Shown here one piece after another: positions 49,330 through 58,988 of a DNA stretch of 59,876 bases. The notes under the pieces were generated by a model. That model did not search any database, was not told where the DNA came from, and worked only from the letters and a program-made list of their open reading frames with translations. Source of the stretch: Myxococcales bacterium (GTDB taxonomy: Bacteria > Myxococcota_A > Polyangia > Polyangiales > Ga0077539); NCBI GenBank assembly GCA_030652255.1, contig JAUSAZ010000186.1, forward strand, positions 1-59,876, read 5' to 3'. Both the position numbers and the translations under genes were made by a program. Numbering within the stretch: position 1 is the first letter of the stretch; the number at the start of each line of letters is the position of its first letter.

Positions 49330-52300
49330 ATGATGCGACGAGCCGAGGTCGGGATGGTCGTGGCCCTCGGGCTGCTGGCGGGGTGCGCGGCGGGCGAGGA
49401 GAACGAGGCCGGCGTGGTGCCCGACGACGTCGCCGCGGTGGACGAGAAGTTCGTGCCCGAGAAGGACACCGGCGTCGTGGACGACGACCTCGGCGCGCCC
49501 CTCGACGCGGGCCCCGCGCTCGACGCCCCCGACCCCTCCGACAGCGGCCCCGCGGACCTCGGCGCCGTCGACGCGGGCCCTCCCGACGCGGGCCCCGCCG
49601 ACGCAGGCCCTCCCGACACGGGCCCGGTGGATGCGGGCTGCGTGGCGGTGTGCAACGGCAGCTGCACCAACACCGACAGCGACCCGCGCAACTGCGGCGC
49701 GTGCGGCCAGGACTGCGCCCTGCGCCCGGGGGCCGACCCGGCGCGGGTCACCTGCGCGCGCGGGGTGTGCGTCTTCGGCAGCACGGGCTGCCTGCCCGGC
49801 CGCGGGGACTGCAACGGCGTCGTGGCCGACGGCTGCGAGTCGCTGCTCAACAGCGCCACCCGCTGCGGCTCCTGCGTCGCGAGCTGCCGCGAGCCGACGC
49901 CCAACTGCGGCATGGTCGCGGGCACCCCGTCGGGCTACGCGTGCGTGAGCGGCTGCGTGTCGCCGACGCCCACCCGCTGCGGCACGAGCTGCATCAACAC
50001 CGACTCCGACCCGCGCAACTGCGGCGCGTGCGGCAACGTGTGCCCCGCCGGCGGGACGGGCGCGACGGCGCGCTGCGTGGCGGGGCGCTGCGAGCTCGCG
50101 TGCGTGACGGGCTACGGCGACTGCGACGGGGTCGCGACCAACGGCTGCGAGGTGCTGGTGCGCGCCTCGGCGGTGCACTGCGGGGCGTGCGGCAACGTTT
50201 GCCCGGGGGCGGCCAACGCGACGGCGGTGTGCGCGTCGTCGGCGTGCGCGATCAGCTGCGCGGCGGGCTACGGCAACTGCGACGCCGTGGCGGGCAACGG
50301 GTGCGAGGTCGACACGCGCACGAGCGTCTCGAACTGCGGCGGCTGCGGGCGGGGGTGCGCGGCCGGGGCCAACGCGACGTCGTCGTGCATGGCCGGGGCG
50401 TGCTTCCTCACCTGCGCGGCGAGCTTCGGCAACTGCGACGCGGTGGCGAGCAACGGCTGCGAGGTCGACCTCCGCACCAACCCGGCGAGCTGCGGGATGT
50501 GCGGGCGGCGCTGCGCGACGGCGCCCAACTCGACGCCCACCTGCGCCGGCGGGGTGTGCGGCATCACGTGCGCCGCGGGCTACGGCGACTGCGACGGCAA
50601 CGGGCTCAACGGCTGCGAGGCGAGCTTCGCCATCGACGCCAACCACTGCGGCGGCTGCGGCGTGCGGTGCCCGGCGGCGGCCAACGCGGCGGGCGCCTGC
50701 GCGGGGTCGCGCTGCGGGCTGGCGTGCGCGGCGGGCTTCGGCGACTGCGACGGGGCGGCGGGCAACGGGTGCGAGGTCGACCTGCGCACGAGCCAGGGCC
50801 ACTGCGGGGTGTGCGGGCGGGCGTGCAACGCGCCGGCGAACGCGACCTCGTCCTGCGTGGCGAGCGCGTGCGTGGTGACCTGCGACGCGGGCTACACCCT
50901 GAGCGGCGCGGTGTGCGTGCGCACGCCGCCGCGGGGGGTGTCGCCGGCGGGCTACAGCTTCGCCACGTCGCAGACGCCCACCTTCCGGGTGGCGCTGCCG
51001 CCGGGGCAGGACGGCGCGCTGGTGGAGGTCTGCCGCGACCGCGGGTGCACCATGGTGGCGGGCACGGTGACGCTCAGCGGGTCGTCGGGCGTGGGGGCGG
51101 CGGTGCTGCTGCCCGGGACGTACTTCTGGCGCGCGAGCGGCCGGGTGGGGGGCTCGACGGCGACGCTGCCGGGGACGGCGACGATGTTCTACGTGGCCGC
51201 GGCGCAGCGCCCCTCGGTGGGCGCGGCGTGGGGCGCGGTGCTCGACGCCGACGCCAACGGGTCGCCGGAGCTGCTGGTGGGCGCGCCGGGGGTCAACCAG
51301 GCGCGGCTGTACCCGGGCACGGCGAGCGGGTTCAGCACGTCGTTCACGACGATCCCCGGCGGCGCGAGCTTCGGCACCTCGGCGGCGGCGCTGGGGGACA
51401 TCAACGGCGACGGGTACGGCGACGCGGCGGTGGGCGAGCCCGGCACCGGACGGGTGTACCTGTACCTGGGCAGCGCGGCGGGCCTGGCGACGACGCGGCC
51501 GACGGTGCTGCTCGCCCCGGCGAGCACGGTGCAGTTCGGCGCCGCGGTGGCGGGCGCGGGCGACGTCAACGGCGACGGGTACGCCGACCTCCTGGTGGGG
51601 GCTCCGATGTCCAACCGGGCCTTCGTGTACCTGGGCGGCGCGGCGGGCATCGCGGCCACGGCCGAGGGGACGCCCATCATCCCCGTCGGGAGCCCGTCGA
51701 ACTACGGCGTCGCGGTGGCGGGCCTCGGCGACGTGAACGCCGACGGCTACGGCGACGTGGCGGTGGGCACCAACGGATCGAACAACGTCTACGTCGCCCT
51801 CGGCGGCGCCGCGGGGCTGCGCGCGGCGACGGTGGTGGGCGCGCCGGGCGGGGCCTCGGGCTTCGGCTTCGCGGTCGCGGCGGCGGGCGACGTGACCGGC
51901 GACGGATACCCCGACATGGTGGTGGGCGCGTACAGCGCGGGCACGGCGTACGTGTTCGCGGGCGGCGCGGCGGGCCTGGTGACCACCCCCGCGGCGACGC
52001 TCGGGGTGCCCGGCGGCGCGGTGCAGTTCGGCTGGTCGGTGGAGGGCCTCGCGGACGTCAACGGCGACGGCTACGGCGACGTGCTGGTGGGCGCCCCGGG
52101 CACCGACCGGGCGTACCTCTTCCAGGGCGGCCCCGGGGGCCTCGGCGCCACGCCCGCGCAGACCTACGCGCCCACGGCGGGCGTCGCCGCGGCGATGGGC
52201 CGCGCGGTGGCGCGCCTCGGGGACATCAACCGCGACGGGGTCTTCGACTTCGCGCTGGGCCAGCCCACCCGCTACACGGTGACGATCTACCGCGGGGCCG

Positions 52301-52374
52301 CCACCCCGGTGCTGGCGCAGACCTTCTCGCACACCTCGACGACGTCGCAGTTCGGGTCGGCCTTCGGGCGGTAG
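49330..52374 (+). CDS. Lipoprotein with MopE-like Cys repeats and seven-bladed FG-GAP propeller
   Basis: 1014 aa. Lipoprotein signal ends 'LGLLAGC'. An acidic 'DAGP' linker (about 30-105) precedes about seven Cys repeats of MopE style (about 105-530): 'C-x2-GYGDCDG-x4-GCE-x7-HCGACG-x2-C'. An Ig-like segment comes next ('TPTFRVALPPGQDG'). Seven FG-GAP blades (about 630-1010) follow, each with a calcium-type loop such as 'DINGDGYGDAAVG', 'DVNGDGYADLLVG', 'DVNADGYGDVAVG'. Seven such loops are enough for a closed integrin-alpha-like propeller. Likely a surface adhesin or binding protein. Its stop overlaps the GTG of the following helicase gene by one base. Confidence 0.87.
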   Translation: MMRRAEVGMVVALGLLAGCAAGEENEAGVVPDDVAAVDEKFVPEKDTGVVDDDLGAPLDAGPALDAPDPSDSGPADLGAVDAGPPDAGPADAGPPDTGPVDAGCVAVCNGSCTNTDSDPRNCGACGQDCALRPGADPARVTCARGVCVFGSTGCLPGRGDCNGVVADGCESLLNSATRCGSCVASCREPTPNCGMVAGTPSGYACVSGCVSPTPTRCGTSCINTDSDPRNCGACGNVCPAGGTGATARCVAGRCELACVTGYGDCDGVATNGCEVLVRASAVHCGACGNVCPGAANATAVCASSACAISCAAGYGNCDAVAGNGCEVDTRTSVSNCGGCGRGCAAGANATSSCMAGACFLTCAASFGNCDAVASNGCEVDLRTNPASCGMCGRRCATAPNSTPTCAGGVCGITCAAGYGDCDGNGLNGCEASFAIDANHCGGCGVRCPAAANAAGACAGSRCGLACAAGFGDCDGAAGNGCEVDLRTSQGHCGVCGRACNAPANATSSCVASACVVTCDAGYTLSGAVCVRTPPRGVSPAGYSFATSQTPTFRVALPPGQDGALVEVCRDRGCTMVAGTVTLSGSSGVGAAVLLPGTYFWRASGRVGGSTATLPGTATMFYVAAAQRPSVGAAWGAVLDADANGSPELLVGAPGVNQARLYPGTASGFSTSFTTIPGGASFGTSAAALGDINGDGYGDAAVGEPGTGRVYLYLGSAAGLATTRPTVLLAPASTVQFGAAVAGAGDVNGDGYADLLVGAPMSNRAFVYLGGAAGIAATAEGTPIIPVGSPSNYGVAVAGLGDVNADGYGDVAVGTNGSNNVYVALGGAAGLRAATVVGAPGGASGFGFAVAAAGDVTGDGYPDMVVGAYSAGTAYVFAGGAAGLVTTPAATLGVPGGAVQFGWSVEGLADVNGDGYGDVLVGAPGTDRAYLFQGGPGGLGATPAQTYAPTAGVAAAMGRAVARLGDINRDGVFDFALGQPTRYTVTIYRGAATPVLAQTFSHTSTTSQFGSAFGR

Positions 52375-54077
52375 TGACCGGCGACGCGCCGAGCCTGCGG
52401 CCGTACCAGCGCGACGCCGTCGAGGCGGTGCTCGCGGCGCGGCGGGCGGGCACCCGGCGCATGCTGGTGTGCCTCCCGACGGGGGCGGGCAAGACGGTGG
52501 TGTTCGCGCACCTCGCGCGGCTCGCGCGGCGGCCCGTGCTGGTCATCGCGCACCGCGAGGAGCTGCTCTCGCAGGCGCGCTCGAAGCTCCAGCGGGCGCT
52601 CGGCGCGGAGGCCGTGGTGGCCATCGAGCAGGGCCCGCAGCGGGCGGGGGGCGACGCGCGGGTGGTCGTGTGCTCCGTGCGATCGCTGCGCACCGAGCGC
52701 CTCGCGCGGCTGATGGCGGGCCGGGACGTGGGGCTGGTGATCTACGACGAGTGCCACCACGCCGCGGCGGACGACAACCTCCGGGTGCTGCGCGAGCTCG
52801 GGTGCTTCGACCCCGGGTGGACGGGCACCCTCGTGGGCTTCACCGCGACCACGGCCCGGGGCGACGGCAAGGGCCTCGACGACGTCTTCGAGGCCATCGT
52901 GTACGCGCGCACGCTGCCGGAGATGATCCGCGACGGGTACCTCGTGCCGCTGCGGGGGTACCGTGTGGCGACCAGCGCCGACCTCACGCGGTTTACCAGC
53001 ACGGGTAACGATTTCCGCGAGGACGAGCTCGCCGAGGCGGTGGACATCGAGGAGCGCAACGCCCTGGTGGCGCGCACCATCCAGGAGCTGGCCCGCGACC
53101 GGCGCACCATCGCGTTCTGCGTGACGGTGGCGCACGCGCAGCACCTGCGGCGCTCGCTGCTGGCCCTCGGGGTGCGCGCGGGCACGGTGCACGGCGAGAT
53201 GGCCAGCGACGACCGGGCGCGGGTGCTGCGGGACTTCGGCGAGGGGAAGCTCCAGGTGCTGACCAACGTGGCGGTGCTCACCGAGGGCTTCGACGACCCG
53301 GGGGTGTCGTGCGTGGCGATGGCGCGGCCGACGCGCTCGGAGGGGATGTACGCGCAGTGCGTGGGGCGCGGCACGCGGCTGGCGCCGGGCAAGCGCGACT
53401 GCCTGGTGCTCGACTTCGTGGACGTGTCGGAGCTCAGCCTGTGCTCGCTGCCGTCGCTCTTCGGGATGCCGCGCGAGCTCGACCTGGAGGGCCGCGAGGC
53501 GGGCGAGGCGCAGCGCGGCCTGGAGCAACTGGCCTTCGACCACCCGGGCTTCGAGGTGGAGGCGGGGGCCATCACGCTGGGGGAGATCCAGGCGAGGGCG
53601 GAGGCCTTCGACCCGCTGACGCAGGAGGTCGACGTGGAGGTGCGGGCCATCTCGCGCAACGCGTGGGCCTCGCTGGGGCGGCACGGTCTGGCGCTGCACT
53701 ACGAGCCGGCGCCGGGGCGGCTCAGCGAGGCGCTGGTGGTGGCGCGCGCGGGCGCCGGGGCGCGGGGACGGCGCTGGGAGGTGCGCGTCGACGGCGAGGC
53801 GATGGAGCGCTTCGCGACCATCGAGGAGGCGGTGCAGGCGGTGGACTTCGAGGTGCACGAGCGCGGGCGCGCGGTGGAGGCCTCGGCGCGGGCCGAGGCG
53901 GCGTGGCGGCGGCGGGCGGCGCCGAAGGCGCGGGCCGAGGCGGTGGCGGGGGTGCGACGCGGAGGGAGGGCGGCGACCACGATGGGCGACGTCGCGGCGC
54001 TGGAGGCCTGGGTGAAGGTGACCGCCGGAGTGAAGGAGAAGGCGAAGGCGAAGGGGGTGGGGCGGCGCGGGCGCTAG
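52374..54077 (+). CDS. DEAD/DEAH-box (SF2) helicase
   Basis: 567 aa from GTG 52374. Helicase motifs: Q-like 'LRPYQRDAVEAV', Walker A 'PTGAGKT' (about 36-42), Ia 'IAHREELL', Walker B 'YDECHHA' (about 124), III 'TATTARG', IV 'IAFCVTVAHAQHL', V 'VLTEGFDDP', VI 'QCVGRGTRLAPGK'. This is the UvrB/SSL2-like group of DNA or RNA helicases. The C-terminal 190 residues include a small beta domain 'GRRWEVRVDGEAMERFATI' and a basic tail rich in Lys/Arg ('KEKAKAKGVGRRGR'). No nuclease or partner protein is adjacent, so the pathway (repair, defence or RNA metabolism) is undecided. It is coupled to an unrelated lipoprotein gene. Confidence 0.9.
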   Translation: MTGDAPSLRPYQRDAVEAVLAARRAGTRRMLVCLPTGAGKTVVFAHLARLARRPVLVIAHREELLSQARSKLQRALGAEAVVAIEQGPQRAGGDARVVVCSVRSLRTERLARLMAGRDVGLVIYDECHHAAADDNLRVLRELGCFDPGWTGTLVGFTATTARGDGKGLDDVFEAIVYARTLPEMIRDGYLVPLRGYRVATSADLTRFTSTGNDFREDELAEAVDIEERNALVARTIQELARDRRTIAFCVTVAHAQHLRRSLLALGVRAGTVHGEMASDDRARVLRDFGEGKLQVLTNVAVLTEGFDDPGVSCVAMARPTRSEGMYAQCVGRGTRLAPGKRDCLVLDFVDVSELSLCSLPSLFGMPRELDLEGREAGEAQRGLEQLAFDHPGFEVEAGAITLGEIQARAEAFDPLTQEVDVEVRAISRNAWASLGRHGLALHYEPAPGRLSEALVVARAGAGARGRRWEVRVDGEAMERFATIEEAVQAVDFEVHERGRAVEASARAEAAWRRRAAPKARAEAVAGVRRGGRAATTMGDVAALEAWVKVTAGVKEKAKAKGVGRRGR

Positions 54078-54098
54078 GGCGCTAGCGCGCGAGGGCGA

Positions 54099-57083
54099 TC
54101 AGGGCTGGACGTACACGTACAGGTAGCGCGAGCCCGGGAGGTTCTGCCCGAAGCAGTTGGCGACGTCGTAGGTGCAGATGTTGTTGATCGTGATGCTGTT
54201 GGACCCCTCGTTGCAGCCGTTGCCGTTGTCCCACCAGGAGACGCCGGTGTTCGGGTTGTTGCCGTCGGCGTAGATGTGGTTGTCGCTGGCGGGGTAGTTG
54301 CGGTTGTAGATGAGCCCCGTCTCGGGGTAGCTCACCAGCGGGGTCGCGAAGACGTTGCGCGACACGTCGATGTAGCGGACGGCGCCGGCCGACGCGCCGC
54401 AGGCGAGGCGCAGGCGGCGGTACGTCGAACTCGCGCAGGGGTTGGCCCAGCCGCTGTTGGGGATGTCGTCGGAGTTCACCTGGTCGAAGTACCCGACGCA
54501 CTGGCTCCAGCCCTCGTTGGAGTAGTCGGGCCCGAGCTGCCCCGAGAAGCCCGGGATGGTGCGGCCGGTGAGCACGCAGGCCCCGGCCGAGCAGCTCGTG
54601 GCGCACACGTTGCCGCAGGCGCCGCAGTTGGCGTTGTCCGACGCGAGGTTGACCTCGCAGCCGTCCGCCGGGTTGCCGTTGCAGTCGCGGAAGCCCGTGA
54701 CGCAGGCGAAGCCGCAGCCGCCGCTGGTGCAGGTGGTGGTGGCGTTGGCCCGGGTCGGGCAGACGTTGCCGCACGCGCCGCAGTGGGCGATGTCGGAGCC
54801 GAGCGAGCGGCACGAGCCCGAGCAGTTGGTCTGCCCGGTGCCGCAGAGGGCCACGCAGAGGCCGGCGTTGCAGGCCTGGCCCGCCGGGCAGGCGTTGCCG
54901 CAGGCGCCGCAGGCCAACGGGTCGGTCTGGACGTCGCGGCAGGCGCCGGAGCAGTCGCGCAGCGGGGCCGGGCAGGTGCACGCGCCGGCGGTGCAGAGCC
55001 GGCCCGACGGGCAGACGACGCCGCAGCCGCCGCAGTTGTTGGTGTCGACGGTCACGTCGCGGCACAGGCCGCCGCAGTTGCTCAGCCCCGTCGGGCAGCG
55101 CACCACGCAGACGCCGCCCTGGCAGGCCTGGCCCGCGCTGCACGCGGTGTTGCACACGCCGCAGTTGGCGCTGTCGGTCTGGAGGTCGACGCAGCGCCCG
55201 CCGCACACGCTCTGGGTTCCGGGGCACGAGACCGCGCACACGCCCGAGGCGCAGACCTGCCCCGCCGCGCACGCCGTCCCGCACGCGCCGCAGTGGGCGC
55301 GGTCGGTCTGGAGGTCGCGGCAGGTGTTGCTGCACACGGTCGTCCCGGCGGCGCAGGTGACCGCGCAGACGCCGGCCTGGCAGGCGCTGCCCGGCGCGCA
55401 GGGCATCCCGCAGCCGCCGCAGTTGGCGTTGTCGGTCTGGAGGTCACGGCACACGCCCGCGCAGTTGGTGGTGCCCGCGACGCACGACACCCGGCACATC
55501 CCGCCGGAGCAGAGCTGCCCGTCGGGGCAGCCGAGCCCGCAGGCCCCGCAGTTGGCGTTGTCGGTCTGCACGTCGCGGCACACGCCCGCGCAGTTGGTGG
55601 TGCCCGCCGCGCACGACACCCGGCACATCCCGCCGGAGCAGAGCTGCCCCGGCGCGCACGCCGTCCCGCAGCCGCCGCAGTTGGCGTTGTCGCTCTGGAG
55701 GTCGCGGCACACGCCGGTGCAGTTGGTGGTGCCCGCCGCGCACGACACGCGGCACATCCCGCCGGAGCACACCTGCCCCGGCGCGCAGGAGGTGCCGCAC
55801 TCGCCGCAGTTGTTGTTGTCCGTCTGGAGGTCACGGCAGACGCCGGTGCAGTTGCTCGTGCCCGCCGCGCACGACACCCGGCACATCCCGCCGGAGCACA
55901 CCTGCCCCGGGTCGCAGGAGGTCCCGCAGCCGCCGCAGTTGGCGTTGTCCGTCGCGAGGTCGCGGCAGGCGCCCGAGCAGTTGGTGGTGCCCGCGGCGCA
56001 CGACACCCGGCACATCCCGCCAGAGCACAGCTGCCCCGGCGCGCAGGCCGTGCCGCACGCGCCGCAGTTGGCGTTGTCGGTGGTCAGGTCGCGGCAGGCG
56101 CCGGAGCAGTCGGTGGTGCCCGCGAGGCACGACACCTGGCAGGTGCCCGCCGAGCACACCTGGCCGCTCGCGCAGGCCATCCCGCACGCGCCGCAGTTGG
56201 CGTTGCTCACCTGGAGGTCGCGGCAGGCGCCGGAGCAGTTGGTGGTGCCCGCGAGGCACGACACCTGGCACATCCCGCCGGAGCACACCTGGCCGCTCGG
56301 ACACGCCGTGCCGCACGCGCCGCAGTGGGCGTTGTCGGTGGTGAGGTCGCGGCAGGCGCCGGAGCAGTTGGTGGTGCCCGCGAGGCACGACACCTGGCAG
56401 GTGCCCGCGGAGCACACCTGGCCGCTCGCGCACGCCGTCCCGCACGCGCCGCAGTTGGCGTTGTCGGCGCTGAGGTCGATGCAGCGCCCGCCGCAGGCCG
56501 ACTGGCCCGCCGGGCAGCTGAGGGTGCAGACGCCGTTGTCGCAGATCTGCCCCGCGGCGCAGGCCATGCCGCAGCCGCCGCAGTTGTTGCGGTCGGTGCG
56601 GGTGTTGGCGCAGTAGCGCTCGCCCGCGCCGCCGTCGGAGGCGCCCGCGTCGCTGGCGGAGCCCGCGCAGGTCGCGAGGCTGGCGCCGCACTCGAGGCCG
56701 CACTGGCGGTTGGCGCACACCTGGCCGCTCGCGCACGCGGTGCCGCAGACGCCGCAGTTGGCGCGGTCGGTGGCGAGGTCGACGCAGCGGCCGTCGCACG
56801 CCGCCTGGCCGGTCGGGCACTGGAGCGCGCAGCGGCCCATCACGCAGGCCTCGATGCGCGCGCAGCGGGTGCCGCAGCTGCCACAATTATCGGGGTCGCT
56901 CTGCGGGTCGACGCAGGCCGCGCCGCAGCGGGTCTGCGCGGTGGTGCACTGCACGTCGACGGCGACGTCCATCGTGCTGCCTCCGTCGTTGCCGCCGACG
57001 ATGGCGGTGCCGCTCGTACAGCCGAACAGCGCGGCGCCGAGGGCGGCGATGGCGATCCATGGGAAGAGCTGTCTTGTCATCAT
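54099..57083 (-). CDS. Giant cysteine-repeat lipoprotein (18 MopE-like 43-residue repeats)
   Basis: 994 aa. Signal peptide with lipobox 'LGAALFGC'. After a short linker come 18 tandem repeats of 43 residues with eight Cys each. Typical pattern: C-x2-GT-x-NC-x-G-x-CRDL-x-TDNANCGACGT-x-C-x2-G-x-x-CSGG-x-C-x2-S. Repeat 3 has a 15-residue Ser/Ala/Gly insertion; repeats 17 and 18 are diverged. The C-terminal domain (about residues 840-994) is unrelated: 'GPDYSNEGWSQCVGYFDQ', 'NPCASSTYRRLRLACG', 'YASDNHIYADGNNPNTG'-like loops and 'RYLYVYVQP'. MopE-type repeats occur in copper-regulated surface proteins of methanotrophs, but metal binding here is unproven. Start ATG 57083 (or 57080). Overlap of a longer upstream frame with the gene at 57372 was discounted. 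Confidence 0.87.
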   Translation of the reverse strand: MMTRQLFPWIAIAALGAALFGCTSGTAIVGGNDGGSTMDVAVDVQCTTAQTRCGAACVDPQSDPDNCGSCGTRCARIEACVMGRCALQCPTGQAACDGRCVDLATDRANCGVCGTACASGQVCANRQCGLECGASLATCAGSASDAGASDGGAGERYCANTRTDRNNCGGCGMACAAGQICDNGVCTLSCPAGQSACGGRCIDLSADNANCGACGTACASGQVCSAGTCQVSCLAGTTNCSGACRDLTTDNAHCGACGTACPSGQVCSGGMCQVSCLAGTTNCSGACRDLQVSNANCGACGMACASGQVCSAGTCQVSCLAGTTDCSGACRDLTTDNANCGACGTACAPGQLCSGGMCRVSCAAGTTNCSGACRDLATDNANCGGCGTSCDPGQVCSGGMCRVSCAAGTSNCTGVCRDLQTDNNNCGECGTSCAPGQVCSGGMCRVSCAAGTTNCTGVCRDLQSDNANCGGCGTACAPGQLCSGGMCRVSCAAGTTNCAGVCRDVQTDNANCGACGLGCPDGQLCSGGMCRVSCVAGTTNCAGVCRDLQTDNANCGGCGMPCAPGSACQAGVCAVTCAAGTTVCSNTCRDLQTDRAHCGACGTACAAGQVCASGVCAVSCPGTQSVCGGRCVDLQTDSANCGVCNTACSAGQACQGGVCVVRCPTGLSNCGGLCRDVTVDTNNCGGCGVVCPSGRLCTAGACTCPAPLRDCSGACRDVQTDPLACGACGNACPAGQACNAGLCVALCGTGQTNCSGSCRSLGSDIAHCGACGNVCPTRANATTTCTSGGCGFACVTGFRDCNGNPADGCEVNLASDNANCGACGNVCATSCSAGACVLTGRTIPGFSGQLGPDYSNEGWSQCVGYFDQVNSDDIPNSGWANPCASSTYRRLRLACGASAGAVRYIDVSRNVFATPLVSYPETGLIYNRNYPASDNHIYADGNNPNTGVSWWDNGNGCNEGSNSITINNICTYDVANCFGQNLPGSRYLYVYVQP
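54567..56948 (-). repeat. 18 coding tandem repeats of about 129 bp
   Basis: Repeats of the gene at 54099-57083. Repeats 4-13 are the most alike at DNA level, with long shared blocks such as GCAGGCGCCGGAGCAGTTGG (minus-strand coding) recurring at 129-bp intervals, consistent with recent unequal exchange. This is coding sequence, not a CRISPR array: units abut without spacers and stay in frame. Confidence 0.85.
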
Positions 57084-57371
57084 TGGGTGGGGGATCTCCT
57101 CGGGTGTGTCCCGACCGCACTCTAAGCGCGTGTCCCACGGGCGGGTTACCCACGTCCTCCAGGTCCATGCGCTATCGACCTGTGGCTCTCTCTCCGCCGT
57201 CGAACGAGGAGTGGTGCGAGGTCGGGGCGGGTGGTTGTGCAGGCCGTCGCGGCAAAGTTCTTCCGCGGCGCGATGCGGCTCGGATAGGGTCTCCGCAGGT
57301 CGTCGGGGATCGCGCGGTGGTCTGTAGGAACTTCCGCCTCGCGGCGTACACCGAACGGCGGGTGACACACG

Positions 57372-58988
57372 ATGCGGCGAAGAACAAGCAAGGGCCTGTG
57401 GGCGGCGACGATCGGTCTCTGTGCGGCGACGCTGCCGGGGGTGGCGCAGGCCGACCCCGAGCCGCCGGGGCAGCGGTACACGGTGTTTCGCGTCGGCGCG
57501 GACGTGGGCGTCTCGCGCATCGCGGGCGAGCCGTGGTGGCAGATCAACGCGACGGGCATCCTGCGGGTGGGCCCGGTGCGCATGGACTTCGCGGCGCCGC
57601 TGCGCTTCGGCATGGGTGACTTCCGCTTCCGCGAGGAGGACTACGCGCAGGGCCGCGACGCGCTGCGCATCCTGCGGTGCGCGCGGCTCGACCTCGGCGA
57701 CTACCGCCACCCCGAAGACCGGCACGACCCCAACTGCGACGCCTACGAGTCCGCCGAGGGGCTGCACGAGCGCGTGTACGGCAGCGCGCGGCTGTCGCCC
57801 CTGCGGGACATCTCGCTGGGCCACCAGACCCTGATGATGGGCTTCAGCAATTCGCTCGACCCCAACCGCCCGCAGATCGGCGCGCAGGCCGAGGGGATCA
57901 TCCGGGACTTCGGTCAGTTTCACTTCCTGATGGACGACGTGAGCGCGCCGCGGCTCGTCGCGGGCAACGTGTCCCTCCGCCCCTTGCAGATCATGGGAGA
58001 GAACTGGGACGAGACGCCGGACGACCTGCGCATCACCGCGGGCATCGTGTCCGACCTCGCGGCGCCGCTGCGGGTGCACGGCGCCTTCGGGCAGCCGGTG
58101 CGCGACGCCGAGGGCGCGGTGCAGATGACCACCACCCGGCTGACGGCGGTGACGGCGGACGCGCACTACCTCTACATCTGGTACTCGTGCATCGAGCAGG
58201 GGAGCTCGGCGTGCGAGGCCACGCGCGGCATCGGGCTCTTCGGCTTCGCGGACTACAACCGCTTCCTCGAGGTGGAGGACTCCGACGGCCTGCACGCGGG
58301 CCTGCGCTTCCGCTTCCGGATGCAGCAGCGCTACCGGCGCTACAACGGCCGCGAGCTGTCGGGCAACGGCGCGATGGTGCCGACCTGGGAGATCGACGCG
58401 GGCGGCGAGTACCGCAACATGGGCAACCGTTACCTCCCCGGGTATTTCGACGCCAACTACTCCGTGCAGAGCCAGTCCTTCGCGCTCAACCAGCAGGCCC
58501 GCAACGACCTCGGGGTCGACGCGCTCACCACCACCAAGCTGGAGTACGTGCTCTCGCGGCCCGGCGGCCGGCAGAACGGCTTCCAGGCATACCTCCGGGT
58601 GTATTTCCCCATCCCCACGGCGGCGGGCGAGCCCCCCACCCGGATGCCCGTCACCCTCTGGGCGGAGGACTCCGCGGGCCCGCTGCGCACGAGCGTGGGC
58701 GCCTCCGTGGGCCCCTTCCGGCTCGACCAGGTGGCCCTGAGCGCGCAGATCATCCGCCGCAACTTCGACGGCTGGGGCAACCTGTTCACGCTCGACGGCA
58801 CGCAGATCCGCGCGGTGGGCTCGGTGTACCTGTCGTCGCAGACGGCGCGGCGGCAGTCGGACAGCTTCCTCAACAACCTCCAGGTGAACCTCGCCTACAA
58901 CCGCCGCTTCCTGCGGGAGAACGGCGGCGAGGTGCGCACGACGGACGATTTCCTGGTGACCCTCGGGTCGACCGTGGGGGTGAACTGA
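57372..58988 (+). CDS. Secreted, probably outer-membrane beta-barrel protein
   Basis: 538 aa with signal peptide ending 'LPGVAQA'. The body is beta-rich with many aromatic-ended strands: 'YTVFRVGADVGVSRIAG', 'HGFADYNRF'-like 'GLFGFADYNRFLEVED', 'HAGLRFRFRMQQRYRRY', 'TKLEYVLSRPGGRQNGF', 'AYLRVYFPIP', 'VGSVYLSSQTARRQ', 'LQVNLAYNRRFL' and a final 'DFLVTLGSTVGVN'. Two Cys pairs are present in loops. I do not recognise a family; an outer-membrane barrel is inferred from strand pattern. The 288-bp gap upstream separates it from the divergent giant lipoprotein. The next gene's ATG overlaps its stop by one base. Confidence 0.72.
   Translation: MRRRTSKGLWAATIGLCAATLPGVAQADPEPPGQRYTVFRVGADVGVSRIAGEPWWQINATGILRVGPVRMDFAAPLRFGMGDFRFREEDYAQGRDALRILRCARLDLGDYRHPEDRHDPNCDAYESAEGLHERVYGSARLSPLRDISLGHQTLMMGFSNSLDPNRPQIGAQAEGIIRDFGQFHFLMDDVSAPRLVAGNVSLRPLQIMGENWDETPDDLRITAGIVSDLAAPLRVHGAFGQPVRDAEGAVQMTTTRLTAVTADAHYLYIWYSCIEQGSSACEATRGIGLFGFADYNRFLEVEDSDGLHAGLRFRFRMQQRYRRYNGRELSGNGAMVPTWEIDAGGEYRNMGNRYLPGYFDANYSVQSQSFALNQQARNDLGVDALTTTKLEYVLSRPGGRQNGFQAYLRVYFPIPTAAGEPPTRMPVTLWAEDSAGPLRTSVGASVGPFRLDQVALSAQIIRRNFDGWGNLFTLDGTQIRAVGSVYLSSQTARRQSDSFLNNLQVNLAYNRRFLRENGGEVRTTDDFLVTLGSTVGVN

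Noticed and set aside
48804..54077. A very long plus-strand frame of over 1700 codons covering the 49330 lipoprotein and the helicase
   Set aside because: Only its last 567 codons (helicase) have protein-like content; the rest is an Arg/Gly-rich shadow of the lipoprotein gene caused by high GC.
54567..56948. Regular 129-bp repeats considered as a CRISPR-like or satellite array
   Set aside because: Units are contiguous, in frame and encode conserved Cys modules; there are no spacers and no cas genes.
57084..58295. Upstream extension of the giant Cys-repeat protein on the minus strand
   Set aside because: It is antisense to the barrel gene and lacks protein-like composition; the lipoprotein signal peptide begins at 57083.
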